Source of the DNA: Ruminiclostridium cellulolyticum H10
Lineage (GTDB): Bacteria > Bacillota > Clostridia > Acetivibrionales > DSM-1351
NCBI RefSeq assembly: GCF_000022065.1
Contig: NC_011898.1
Location: forward strand, 124,001-188,000
Length of the DNA stretch: 64,000 nucleotides
Direction: 5' to 3'
Below the pieces are notes generated by a model. That model ran no database searches. It was given only the letters and a program-made list of their open reading frames with translations, and was not told where the DNA came from. Of the stretch, positions 1 through 8,557 are shown in pieces (position 1 is the first letter of the stretch; each line of letters opens with the position of its first letter). The position numbers and the translations under genes are program-made.

Positions 1-686
1 ACAAATGGACACCAAAAGCACCTATGAACATAGGTAGGTCAGCCTTTGAAATAGCTGTATTGAGTGGTAAAATATATGTAATGGCAGGTGCTAATACTAG
101 GAGCACTGAGGTTTCCGAGTCTGTAGAAGTATATGACCCTACCACAGACACTTGGACAACAAAGGCATCTATGCCGACGCCAATAGCAGGTAAAGCGGTA
201 ACATTAAACGGGAAAATATATATGGTTGGGGCTGGTACTGGCCGCAATATAGTTGAAGAATACGACCCTGCTACAGATAAATGGACTTATGATGCACCTC
301 TTACCACAGGAAGAGCTTACGACCAGTCTGTTGTGGCAAATGGGAAGATTTATCACATAGGAGGAAGTATTACAAACTCCGTAGAAGAATATACTCCTAC
401 CAATACAGGCGGTTCCAGTGAAGGCGGTAATGAGAATCCACCTGTTATTACAGGAAACAGTGCAATACTTGAATTAACTATGGTTAACGGAGTCATAAAG
501 GAATACGATTTAAATGCTGCCGAACTTGATAGTTTTTTAACTTGGTATGATAACAGCTCAGAAGGCAGTGCACCCTCGTATTACATATTTAATAAAAAGA
601 ACAATATCAAACCTTTCCTAAGCAGAAAGGAATATATCGCATATAGCAAGATTGCAAGCTTTGAAGTGAAGGAATATGCAGAATAA
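1..686 (+). CDS. kelch-repeat protein, 5' end cut off
   Basis: The frame is open from base 3 with no start, so only the C-terminal part is in the window. The visible protein carries at least three kelch-type blades, each ending in a pattern like VEVYDPTTDTW or VEEYDPATDKW followed by a glycine-containing strand (GKIYVMAG, GKIYMVGAG, GKIYHIGG). These blades pack into a beta-propeller, usually a protein- or glycan-binding platform. A Gly/Ser/Asn-rich linker (around bases 400-450) leads to a C-terminal domain of about 80 residues (AILELTMVNGVIKEYDL to the end) that I do not recognise. No membrane or sorting signal is visible in this part. Function is not predictable beyond binding. A strong terminator follows. 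Confidence 0.8.
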   Translation, partial: KWTPKAPMNIGRSAFEIAVLSGKIYVMAGANTRSTEVSESVEVYDPTTDTWTTKASMPTPIAGKAVTLNGKIYMVGAGTGRNIVEEYDPATDKWTYDAPLTTGRAYDQSVVANGKIYHIGGSITNSVEEYTPTNTGGSSEGGNENPPVITGNSAILELTMVNGVIKEYDLNAAELDSFLTWYDNSSEGSAPSYYIFNKKNNIKPFLSRKEYIAYSKIASFEVKEYAE

Positions 687-717
687 GTGATATTCTAAAT
701 AACGTACCGAAATGCAA

Positions 718-772
718 AAGTGGAATTGTTAAAGCCTCTATAAAGCGGCCTAACAATTCCACTTATTTTTTT
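718..772 (+). terminator. Rho-independent terminator after the kelch gene
   Basis: A 14-bp stem (AAGTGGAATTGTTA pairing with TAACAATTCCACTT) with a loop of about 19 nt is followed by a run of seven T. It lies between convergent genes, but the T run favours plus-strand transcription. Confidence 0.85.
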
Positions 773-784
773 GATACGAATATG

Positions 785-1762
785 TTATTTCTGTACTGCT
801 TTTTCAGCATCCTTAACACACTCTTGTGAAAAATCAACTATCTGGTCTATATATTTGTCTTGTACGGATAAATAGCTTTCACCATAACTTGGTGCTCCTG
901 AATTCCAATAATGTGCCTGTACGGGACTTTTTCTTTTGTAAACCTCATAAATAAGCTTTGTATTATCAGAGGTACTGGGAATATTCTGTGCCCCATCAAT
1001 TAAAAGTACCGGAGTCGGAATTATAGAGGGAACTTTCGATATAATATCCAAGGAACTATCCACCTTGGATATTTTTTTAACTGCAAATTTAACAACAGGC
1101 TTAAAAGGTATATTAGGCAGCCAAAGGGACGAATCCACAATATAATCAATGTAATCATCAATATTTGAGTAAGGACTGTCTACAATTACACCTATAATGC
1201 TGTCTCTATAGGGGGTCTGGGTCAGAGCGGAAAGACACGAAGATGCTCCTGTAGAGAACCCCATTAGAATAATCTGGTCTGTTGACTGCTGTTTGAGATA
1301 TTTTATGGCACTTAAAACGTCAGCGGTTTCATTTTTACCGAAGGTCGCAACTGAACCGGATGAATTGCCGGAACCTCTCTGATCAAACGTCAATACATTA
1401 AAGCCTTCTCTATTCAGACTTGCAATCAGCGGGAAGGTTTGTTCTCCAAATTGAAGTCTGTTCTTGCCATAGCTGTGAGCCATAAGAACAGTTTTTCTGG
1501 AACCGCTGCAAGGGAAAAACCATCCGTTTATTTTTTCTTTGGACTCGCCAACAGTAAAACGGATATTATTATAGTCAGGTGCTATATTGGAGGATATCTG
1601 GGGAGTAGTAACCTTTTTTGGATGGGTAATGCTCCATGCCGACAAAAAAGAAACCACAGCTACGGCGGCTAATAATAAAACTATTATATAAATTACTGCT
1701 AAAAAAATATTCTTAGGTAAAACACTTTTGCGTTCTGCATAAGCAACAGGAAAAAGCCGCAT
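785..1762 (-). CDS. membrane-anchored alpha/beta hydrolase
   Basis: This protein of about 325 residues has one N-terminal membrane segment (NIFLAVIYIIVLLLAAVAVVSF) and then a serine hydrolase fold. The nucleophile elbow is GFSTGAS, preceded by a strand LTFDQRGSGNSSG that supplies the oxyanion region. A late Asp (LLIDGAQ) and a His (VQAHYW) are candidates for the rest of the triad. The catalytic domain probably faces outward. The start at 1762 is chosen over an ATG at 1795 because a TGGAGGA ribosome site on the minus strand lies about 8 bases before it. Substrate unknown; such proteins are often annotated as peptidase- or esterase-like. It is convergent with the kelch gene and divergent from the radical SAM gene. 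Confidence 0.8.
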   Translation of the reverse strand: MRLFPVAYAERKSVLPKNIFLAVIYIIVLLLAAVAVVSFLSAWSITHPKKVTTPQISSNIAPDYNNIRFTVGESKEKINGWFFPCSGSRKTVLMAHSYGKNRLQFGEQTFPLIASLNREGFNVLTFDQRGSGNSSGSVATFGKNETADVLSAIKYLKQQSTDQIILMGFSTGASSCLSALTQTPYRDSIIGVIVDSPYSNIDDYIDYIVDSSLWLPNIPFKPVVKFAVKKISKVDSSLDIISKVPSIIPTPVLLIDGAQNIPSTSDNTKLIYEVYKRKSPVQAHYWNSGAPSYGESYLSVQDKYIDQIVDFSQECVKDAEKAVQK

Positions 1763-1937
1763 TAAAACTATCCTCCATTTTTTATATTTTAACAAACCCC
1801 AAGGGATGCTTAAAAGACTTACAGAAATACCTTATTGACTTATTAACTCCTAAGCTTTATTATATTTTTATTTACAAGGAATGTAAATACAATATCAACA
1901 ATTGCTAAAACATGTCTAAAGAGAGGGAATTTATATT

Positions 1938-2828
1938 ATGCACGAGATTTGCAGCTGTTGCCCAAGGCATTGCGGGATTGACAGAAATAGTGTGACTGGC
2001 TTTTGTGGCGTACCTGAACAGCCAAAGGTTGCCAAGGTCTTTCTGCATATGTGGGAAGAGCCTTGCATTAGCGGTACTAATGGTTCGGGAACAGTGTTTT
2101 TTAGCGGCTGTAATTTAAAGTGTGTATTTTGTCAGAACTATGAGATAAGTCAGGAAGGCCATGGAAAGGTAATAACCATAGACAGGCTTCAGGAAATTTT
2201 CCTTGAACTGAATGAAAAAGGTGCACATAATATTAACCTTGTAAATCCTTCTCATTATACGAAAGTAATTAAAGAAGCAATTTTGCCTTTAAAACAGCGG
2301 GGGAAGATTAATATTCCCATAGTTTATAATACAAATGGATATGATTCACCAGAAACCTTACAGGACATGACGGGTATAGTGGATGTGTACTTACCTGACT
2401 TTAAGTACTTTTCAGGGAAAACAGCGTCAAAATATGCGGCAGCTTCTGATTATCCCCAGGTTTGCAGGAATGCAGTTCTCGAAATGTATAGGCAGGTTGG
2501 TTCACCTGTATTGGATTCGGCTGGAATTATAAAAAAAGGCCTTATTATCAGGCATCTTATTATGCCGGGGCATGTTAACGAGAGTATGAGTATTCTGGAT
2601 TGGATATCTGAAAACCTGCCCGGGGATGTTTATGTTTCCCTTATGAGCCAGTATACCCCATATTACAATGCTCAAAATTTTCCTGAGATAAACAGGCCTA
2701 TTACAAGAAATGAATACTATAAGGCTGTTAACCACCTTTACAGGCTTGGGTTAGAAGAGGGGTACGTTCAGGAACGAGAATCATCAGACACACAGTATAT
2801 TCCTGATTTTAATTTGGAAGGTGTTTAA
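1938..2828 (+). CDS. radical SAM protein, PflX-like (pyruvate formate-lyase activase relative)
   Basis: The 296-residue protein has the radical SAM cluster motif at Cys58, Cys62 and Cys65 (CNLKCVFCQNY). A second, N-terminal cysteine group (CSCCPRHCG ... GFCG) is typical of the PflX/COG1313 branch rather than true pyruvate formate-lyase activase. The family cleaves S-adenosylmethionine to make a 5'-deoxyadenosyl radical; the substrate of this branch is unknown to me. A ribosome site (GAGAGGGAA) precedes the ATG. It stands alone between the divergent hydrolase and the Tad locus promoter, with no partner gene that suggests a target. Confidence 0.85.
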   Translation: MHEICSCCPRHCGIDRNSVTGFCGVPEQPKVAKVFLHMWEEPCISGTNGSGTVFFSGCNLKCVFCQNYEISQEGHGKVITIDRLQEIFLELNEKGAHNINLVNPSHYTKVIKEAILPLKQRGKINIPIVYNTNGYDSPETLQDMTGIVDVYLPDFKYFSGKTASKYAAASDYPQVCRNAVLEMYRQVGSPVLDSAGIIKKGLIIRHLIMPGHVNESMSILDWISENLPGDVYVSLMSQYTPYYNAQNFPEINRPITRNEYYKAVNHLYRLGLEEGYVQERESSDTQYIPDFNLEGV

Positions 2829-2845
2829 AATATTGTAAAAAAAGG

Positions 2846-2874
2846 TTGCAATTATAAAAAATATGTTTTATAAT
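2846..2874 (+). promoter_or_regulatory. sigma-A type promoter of the Tad-like locus
   Basis: TTGCAA (2846-2851) and TATAAT (2869-2874) are separated by exactly 17 bases. Transcription would begin near 2881, about 50 bases before the first gene. No other comparably good promoter was seen up to 11332, which supports one long operon. Confidence 0.75.
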
Positions 2875-2930
2875 GTATTTATCATTTCTATATTTTTCTA
2901 TTTTACGTTTATCTAAATAGGTGTTTTCAA

Positions 2931-4511
2931 ATGCTGGATAATTACTTTCATTCAAAATACAAGTATATAAGGTTGTTGGGGCGTGGAGGGTGCGGAGATG
3001 TATATCTTGCCGAAAACGTAAAACTGGGTAATCTGTGGGCCGTTAAGGAAATAGCGAAGGGTAGGGAGACTACAATCAGCGGTTATCTGGAACCCGAGAT
3101 ACTAAAGAGGTTAAACCATCCCGCACTACCAAGAATCTGTGACGTTTATGAAGATGAATGCTGTATATACATAGTTGAGGACTATATTGAGGGAATTTCT
3201 TTGAAGCGGATTATAAAGGAAAAAGGCAGCATCGAAGAGAAAAAGGTGGCAGAATGGGCGGTACAGCTGTGCAGTGTACTGGATTATCTCCACAGTCAGA
3301 AACCTGACCCTATTATTTATGGTGACATGAAGCCGCACAATATTATACTGGCAAAGGGAGAAACCATTAAACTCATTGATTTTGGTATATCAGCTGTGGT
3401 GAACATATCGGGGAGTAAACCACCCGGTATGACAGAAACAGCTTTTATAGGTACAAAAGGTTATGCGGCTCCGGAACAGTTCATGGGAGGTTACTTATGC
3501 CCGGCAACAGATATTTATTCTCTGGGAATTACCCTTATTCATATTATCACAGGAGTTGACCCCATAAAACAGTATTCTTTTTATCAGGATAATAATTTTT
3601 CTTCACACCTTTCACCTGAAATGTACCAAATACTAAAAAAGTGTATCAATTTAAAGCCTGAATTCAGATACCAAACGGCAGAGGAACTTATGAAAGCCTT
3701 GAGGCATTATCTTCTGGCAGGCTCAGATTCTTTATTCTATAAGTCTCTTCAAGGAATATCCTCGCCTTACCTATTTTCTAAAATAATCGCTGTAACGGGA
3801 GCTAGTGGAACGGGTGTTTCTACACTTACGGTAGCTATGTCTGAACAAGCCGCAAAGTCCGGCAATTCTGTATGCATAGTTGATTTAAGCAATTCAGTCG
3901 ATTTAGCCAAAATTATCGTCCGAGACGATAAAGGTTACCTTGAAAATCTTCCGGTAAAAGTTAAACCTCATATGTACTATGTGAGACCATCTATTAAATT
4001 ATTTGCTGATTCCTCGGAGAATGTGATACTGTACAAGTTGTTGGGACAGCTTCAGGAGAAATACAAGTACATATTTATTGACGGGCCGCCGGGTATTCTA
4101 AATCCAATTGAAAGATATCTCGACAATATTTTTATCATTTCTGACATGAATCCATATAACATATCTAAACCTTTTTCGTATCTTGAGCAGGATAGTCTGA
4201 TGGAAAAAATAGTATCCAGAACTTCATTTATACTGAACAAATTCTATAAAGGAGAATTGGGTTCTGATTTACTAATTTACAGTGTTCTAAATAAATCTGC
4301 TTACGTAAAACTAAAAAAACAGATTTCAGGAGTGGAAGTTTTTGAGGTTCCCTATAGCGAAAAGGTCTATTTAAAATGGATGTACGGGTACTTTGATAAA
4401 TTTACGGGATTTAATTGTCTATTATCTGATAGTTTTAAAAAATCTATATCAAATATTATTTCACATAAAGTCATTCCAAATGAAAAGAAAAGTTTATTAA
4501 AAAGGAGCTAA
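2931..4511 (+). CDS. Ser/Thr kinase fused to a TadZ/CpaE-like ATPase
   Basis: Residues about 10-265 form a Hanks-type kinase: glycine loop GRGGCG at 17-22, ATP lysine K39 in AVKE, DFG at 150-152 and a GTKGYAAPEQ activation segment. The catalytic loop reads YGDMKPHN, so the HRD arginine is Gly131 (a non-RD kinase), while catalytic Asp132 is present. Residues about 283-505 form a MinD/ParA-like domain whose P-loop GASGTGVST has Val296 where lysine is expected; Lys-less P-loops are known in TadZ/CpaE proteins. A Walker B-like strand YIFIDGPPG follows. No membrane segment is seen, so the protein is cytoplasmic. It is the first gene of the Tad-like operon and may couple phosphorylation to placement of the secretion machine (inference). 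An AGGTG ribosome site precedes the ATG. Confidence 0.85.
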   Translation: MLDNYFHSKYKYIRLLGRGGCGDVYLAENVKLGNLWAVKEIAKGRETTISGYLEPEILKRLNHPALPRICDVYEDECCIYIVEDYIEGISLKRIIKEKGSIEEKKVAEWAVQLCSVLDYLHSQKPDPIIYGDMKPHNIILAKGETIKLIDFGISAVVNISGSKPPGMTETAFIGTKGYAAPEQFMGGYLCPATDIYSLGITLIHIITGVDPIKQYSFYQDNNFSSHLSPEMYQILKKCINLKPEFRYQTAEELMKALRHYLLAGSDSLFYKSLQGISSPYLFSKIIAVTGASGTGVSTLTVAMSEQAAKSGNSVCIVDLSNSVDLAKIIVRDDKGYLENLPVKVKPHMYYVRPSIKLFADSSENVILYKLLGQLQEKYKYIFIDGPPGILNPIERYLDNIFIISDMNPYNISKPFSYLEQDSLMEKIVSRTSFILNKFYKGELGSDLLIYSVLNKSAYVKLKKQISGVEVFEVPYSEKVYLKWMYGYFDKFTGFNCLLSDSFKKSISNIISHKVIPNEKKSLLKRS

Positions 4512-4516
4512 AGTCC

Positions 4517-5173
4517 ATGAGTAAAAGGCTTATTATTAAGACCGTACTTATTTGTATCGGTTTATTTCTTATTATGGATTCGGCGTTATTTGCATATATC
4601 TTTACCAAATATCCGCTGAATATGGAAAAACAAGTATCTGTTGTTGTGGCAACCGCAGATATAAAAAAAGGAACAGTAATAGAAGAACGTTTTTTAAGAA
4701 AAAAAGATGTTTGGGAGTCAACGGTAAATTCATCTATTGAAAGGGATATTGGAAATATTGAAGGTAAGAAGGCCCTGACAGATATATATAAGGATGATTA
4801 CATAAGATCATGTGACCTTCTTGAGAAGAAGGACTGGTATAAAGACGATGAAAGAATTATTGTTTTACCAACGAATATGGAGGAAAGACTGGCGAACCTC
4901 ATACGAAAGGGTTCATATGTTGACATAAGACTTCAAAAGGACAGTGGCGAAGCAACAGAGGACATTTTATACAAAATTAAGGTTGAAGATGTACTGGATG
5001 AAACAGGTACAGCCTTGGATTCCAAATCCGCAGTAAACTCTAAAACTGCTTATTTTAAGCTGGTTTTAGGTAAGAAAGAAAGACAAAAAATATATTCTGC
5101 GGCAAAAAACGGAAGGCTGATATATGAGTTGTACTGTGACAATATACAAAAATCAGGAGAGGAGTTTAAGTAA
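4517..5173 (+). CDS. SAF-domain, CpaB/RcpC-like protein
   Basis: The 218-residue protein has one N-terminal membrane segment (residues about 5-28), then a SAF domain starting VVVATADIKKGTVIEERFL. The typical A-x-x-I-x-x-G-x-x-I core is clear. This architecture matches CpaB/RcpC of Tad pilus systems, where it lies outside the inner membrane. In a Gram-positive cell it would sit at the cell surface or in the wall zone, with no secretin to contact. An AAGGAG ribosome site precedes the start, 5 bases after the kinase gene, and the stop overlaps the next start by one base. Confidence 0.75.
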   Translation: MSKRLIIKTVLICIGLFLIMDSALFAYIFTKYPLNMEKQVSVVVATADIKKGTVIEERFLRKKDVWESTVNSSIERDIGNIEGKKALTDIYKDDYIRSCDLLEKKDWYKDDERIIVLPTNMEERLANLIRKGSYVDIRLQKDSGEATEDILYKIKVEDVLDETGTALDSKSAVNSKTAYFKLVLGKKERQKIYSAAKNGRLIYELYCDNIQKSGEEFK

Positions 5174-5985
5174 TGGGCAAAACCGTAGCTGTTTTTTCCG
5201 GGGCCAAGAATTCCGGCAAGTCAGTAGTCACATATATTCTGGCAAACCAGATCCGGGAGATAATATCAGAGGATAAAAAAGTACTGGTTTGCTGTCTTAA
5301 TTCGAAGTTCAGCCTTCTTTATAAGCTGTTGGGTATAGATGAGTCTGCTCCGGGAATAGAAGAATTGATTAATCTGCAGGAATCCGGATACGGACAAAAG
5401 TCCGGGAGTTTACATGATATAATCCCAAAATCAAACGGAATACACTTTCTAGGAAGCTATAAAACCACCATTTCTTATGTAAATCGCAATATGGCTGGCT
5501 TTTCAAAACTTATTGACAGACTTGAAAAAGACTTTGATTTAATAATATTCGATACTGTTTCAAGTAAGGAAAACGCTCCTACAAACATTGCCTTGGAAAA
5601 ATCGTCGTTGATGATAAATCTTTTTGTTCAGGATGCAGAAAGCGTAAATACAATTAACTCTATTATGGAAGGCAGAACGGAAAGGGAAACAATGTATCTC
5701 ATATCCAAGTATAGGGATATTTATCCCAGAGTGGGTGACATAAAGCGAAGATTTTCTCTGGGAAAGGTATATACCATGAATTATTGCAGAACCTTACAGG
5801 AAATGAAAAACAGAGATAGCCTTCATTTTTATTTACAAAGAGATACAGAGTGCAATAGTTCGGCAAGGCTTATATCAAGGTATATTGCGGAAGCTTTTAG
5901 TCTGGAGTTAAAACCTTCCGAGAAAGAACAAAAAGGAGTAAATTATTTGAAAAGTATATTCAGCAACATGTTTATGATTCAATGA
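5173..5985 (+). CDS. P-loop ATPase, CpaE/MinD-like
   Basis: The 270-residue protein starts with a full P-loop, GAKNSGKS (residues 10-17), that includes the catalytic lysine missing from the ATPase domain of the upstream kinase fusion. A Walker B-type strand DLIIFDTVS follows around residue 117. The start overlaps the SAF gene stop (TAATG). Such ATPases place or energise Tad machinery. Having two ATPases of this kind in one operon, one with a degenerate and one with an intact P-loop, suggests a heteromeric pair (inference). Confidence 0.7.
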   Translation: MGKTVAVFSGAKNSGKSVVTYILANQIREIISEDKKVLVCCLNSKFSLLYKLLGIDESAPGIEELINLQESGYGQKSGSLHDIIPKSNGIHFLGSYKTTISYVNRNMAGFSKLIDRLEKDFDLIIFDTVSSKENAPTNIALEKSSLMINLFVQDAESVNTINSIMEGRTERETMYLISKYRDIYPRVGDIKRRFSLGKVYTMNYCRTLQEMKNRDSLHFYLQRDTECNSSARLISRYIAEAFSLELKPSEKEQKGVNYLKSIFSNMFMIQ

Positions 5986-6031
5986 ATGTGCTTACGTAAA
6001 CCTTATTTTATAGTTCCAAGGAGGTAAGAAT

Positions 6032-7576
6032 ATGAGAACGCTACAAAAATTGTGTTTAAAGGGATTAATTAATTACGTGGAAGAAGAATTAAGGCTGAAT
6101 GGGTTCAATGGTATAAAAGAGTTTCAGGTAAATAGTGCAAGTATCCTCGAAACTGCAAAACAGACTCAAAAGATTATGGCAATGGACGGAAGCCCTAAAG
6201 CCAGGGAATTTATGCTTAATAGCATTTACTTCCTGCTGATTGAAAAGTCTGAAATTATTACCCCAGAAAATATAGACGGCTTACTCGGAGAGTACCACAT
6301 TAATTATTATAAAAATATCTATACAGGCAGTGACAGTGGATGTATTTCAAAGCCTATCGACACTGAGCTTGCAGAATATTTAAGCCGGTATTCTATTAGT
6401 ACAGGCGATGATTTTGATATAAAGCTGCAAAAGCTTACCCAGATAATTTATCAGGAGGTATATGGGTACGGTATTCTTGACGAACTGATATTTGATACAG
6501 GCCTGAATGAGGTAGCCTGTACAAGGAGCGACTATATCTGGATTCAGTACAAGGGAATTAAGAGACATATCCCCAATAAAGCCTTTTGCTTTAGGAGTGA
6601 GGACAGTTACAGAAAACTAATTGAGAACAGGTTGACCTCAACAGCCAGAGAAGAAATGAATGCAGGAGCACCGCTGGTATATGCGGTCTTGAAAAACGGT
6701 GCAAGAGTAACTGCCTTGAGACCTCCTTTATCCAAATATTATGTTGTTAATGTCAGGCTGTTTGCTCCAAAAACACAGTTGGTGAATTACAGGGATAATT
6801 TTGTTGAACAAAGGATTGCACGAATTATTGAATTGCTTGCGGGAAAGGGAAGAAGGAATGTAGCTATCATAGGGGAGCAGGGTTCGGGAAAAACTACTGC
6901 GGCTGATGAACTTATAATAAAACAGCTTGACCCGGATATAAGCATCGGCTTAGCAGAAAATATACATGAGCTGAATGTCTCATCTAATTATCCCGGCAAA
7001 AATATAGTTGAGCTACAATATACAAAGGAGTTTAAACCATCAGACATAACAGAGGTTTTTTTCAGACTTAACAGAGATATTGTAATATACGGTGAGGTAA
7101 GAAATTCATATGAAGCTTTTGAAATGATAAAAGCTATGTTAAGACAGGCAAGAGGAAGTCTTTTTACATTTCATTCATCAAGTTCTAGGCGTATGATCCA
7201 TGATCTTAGACAGCTGCTAATGCAGACAGGCTACTATACGGACTTCAGGGAAGCCCAGTTTGATGTAGCAGATGCGGTTGACCTAGTCATACACATAAAA
7301 CTTGACAGAGAAACAGGACAACGCTACGTGTACAAGGTTTCGGAGGTTTTGGCACAAGAAGATAGCATGACTTTTCAGATAAATGATCTTTTTGTTTTTG
7401 ACAGGGAAAAAGGCAAGTACATATCAAATAAGAACGGTTTGTCAAAGCAGCAGCTGTTGTCCTGTCTGGAGTACGAGTTTACACAATCGGATGCTGAAGA
7501 ATTGAGCCGGTTGTTTTGCCAGAACTATTCAGATGATTCTTCTGTAAGCTTTGTTCCGGAGGGTTTTATAGTATGA
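6032..7576 (+). CDS. CpaF/TadA-type secretion ATPase
   Basis: The 514-residue protein belongs to the type II/IV secretion ATPase superfamily. It has a Walker A motif GEQGSGKT near residue 280 and a Walker B region DIVIYGEVRN near residue 352. An N-terminal region ends with the typical NGARVTALRPPLS before the nucleotide-binding core. It would be the cytoplasmic motor for pilin assembly. A strong AAGGAGG ribosome site lies before the ATG. Its last four bases overlap the next gene (ATGA), so the two are translationally coupled. Length is close to that of CpaF proteins. Confidence 0.85.
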   Translation: MRTLQKLCLKGLINYVEEELRLNGFNGIKEFQVNSASILETAKQTQKIMAMDGSPKAREFMLNSIYFLLIEKSEIITPENIDGLLGEYHINYYKNIYTGSDSGCISKPIDTELAEYLSRYSISTGDDFDIKLQKLTQIIYQEVYGYGILDELIFDTGLNEVACTRSDYIWIQYKGIKRHIPNKAFCFRSEDSYRKLIENRLTSTAREEMNAGAPLVYAVLKNGARVTALRPPLSKYYVVNVRLFAPKTQLVNYRDNFVEQRIARIIELLAGKGRRNVAIIGEQGSGKTTAADELIIKQLDPDISIGLAENIHELNVSSNYPGKNIVELQYTKEFKPSDITEVFFRLNRDIVIYGEVRNSYEAFEMIKAMLRQARGSLFTFHSSSSRRMIHDLRQLLMQTGYYTDFREAQFDVADAVDLVIHIKLDRETGQRYVYKVSEVLAQEDSMTFQINDLFVFDREKGKYISNKNGLSKQQLLSCLEYEFTQSDAEELSRLFCQNYSDDSSVSFVPEGFIV

Positions 7577-8532
7577 TGGATATAGGAAGATTGTCAGCTG
7601 AAATCATCACATTATTAAATCATTATCAGCCGTATATTATTATGCTTTTGACAGGGCTGCTGCTATTCTTGGCGGGTATCGGCACTTCTGTCTATAAGGG
7701 AATCTTAAAAGAAAGCAAATCCGGGATTAAAAAAGCCAAACTCAGCAGACTTGTTGAGTTTCTTGAAGTGTTTACGCAAAAATTTCCCTTAAAATACCTA
7801 TCAAATAGACTGGACAAGGCATTGGGATATCTTATACTGGACAACATAACACAAAGAAAGCTTGTGTCCATATTTACTGTCTTTATACCGATAACTGGAC
7901 TGTTAATCTATTGTACCATTGAGGCAATTATGAAGCTTTGGTATACAAAACTTGCTGCCATTGCCTTATGCTTTATGGTTCCTTATTATACGTTTACACT
8001 TACCCTTGATTATCTTAAATATAGCATTAAGCAAAGAATACCTGCCTTTATAGACTCCTTCAGAAGCTCCTTTGTTTCCCATAACAGGATTAAGCCTGCT
8101 CTACAGGAATGTTGTTCAAATTCAAATAAGCATTTGGGAAGAATTATGTTAAGGGTGTCAGACAGTTCTGACCTGAATGACAGTCTTCGTGCCGTAAGGG
8201 ACAGGATAAGCGATACCTGGTTCAATATTTTTGTGACACTTCTTGTAAACTACAGAGAAAATGGCGGAGAGCTTATAAATCAGCTTTATAAGCTTAATAA
8301 AACAATAACCAGATACAACAACATTGAGAAAAAGAAAAACAGGAGGCTTATCTGGTATGAGTTTTTTACACTGGGTGCAAGTATATTCAGCCTGCCTGTA
8401 ATTATGCTAATTAACAGAATGATTCTCGGGACAAATATGAGACTGTATTACAATACTGCTCAAGCTTCGGGAAAGATAGCAATTTATTCAATTTCTGCTT
8501 TAATCGTTGTACGCATTTTAAGAAGATTATAA
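7573..8532 (+). CDS. TadB-like membrane protein (T2SSF family)
   Basis: The 319-residue protein has an N-terminal membrane segment (about 18-40), two more around 100-145, a cytoplasmic helical region with the TadB-like pattern RIPAFIDSFRSSF, and membrane segments near the C-terminus. It would form the inner-membrane platform on which the CpaF ATPase acts. It overlaps the ATPase gene by 4 bases. Confidence 0.75.
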   Translation: MMDIGRLSAEIITLLNHYQPYIIMLLTGLLLFLAGIGTSVYKGILKESKSGIKKAKLSRLVEFLEVFTQKFPLKYLSNRLDKALGYLILDNITQRKLVSIFTVFIPITGLLIYCTIEAIMKLWYTKLAAIALCFMVPYYTFTLTLDYLKYSIKQRIPAFIDSFRSSFVSHNRIKPALQECCSNSNKHLGRIMLRVSDSSDLNDSLRAVRDRISDTWFNIFVTLLVNYRENGGELINQLYKLNKTITRYNNIEKKKNRRLIWYEFFTLGASIFSLPVIMLINRMILGTNMRLYYNTAQASGKIAIYSISALIVVRILRRL

Positions 8533-8557
8533 ATAGGAAGGGGGGATTACGGGGGAT

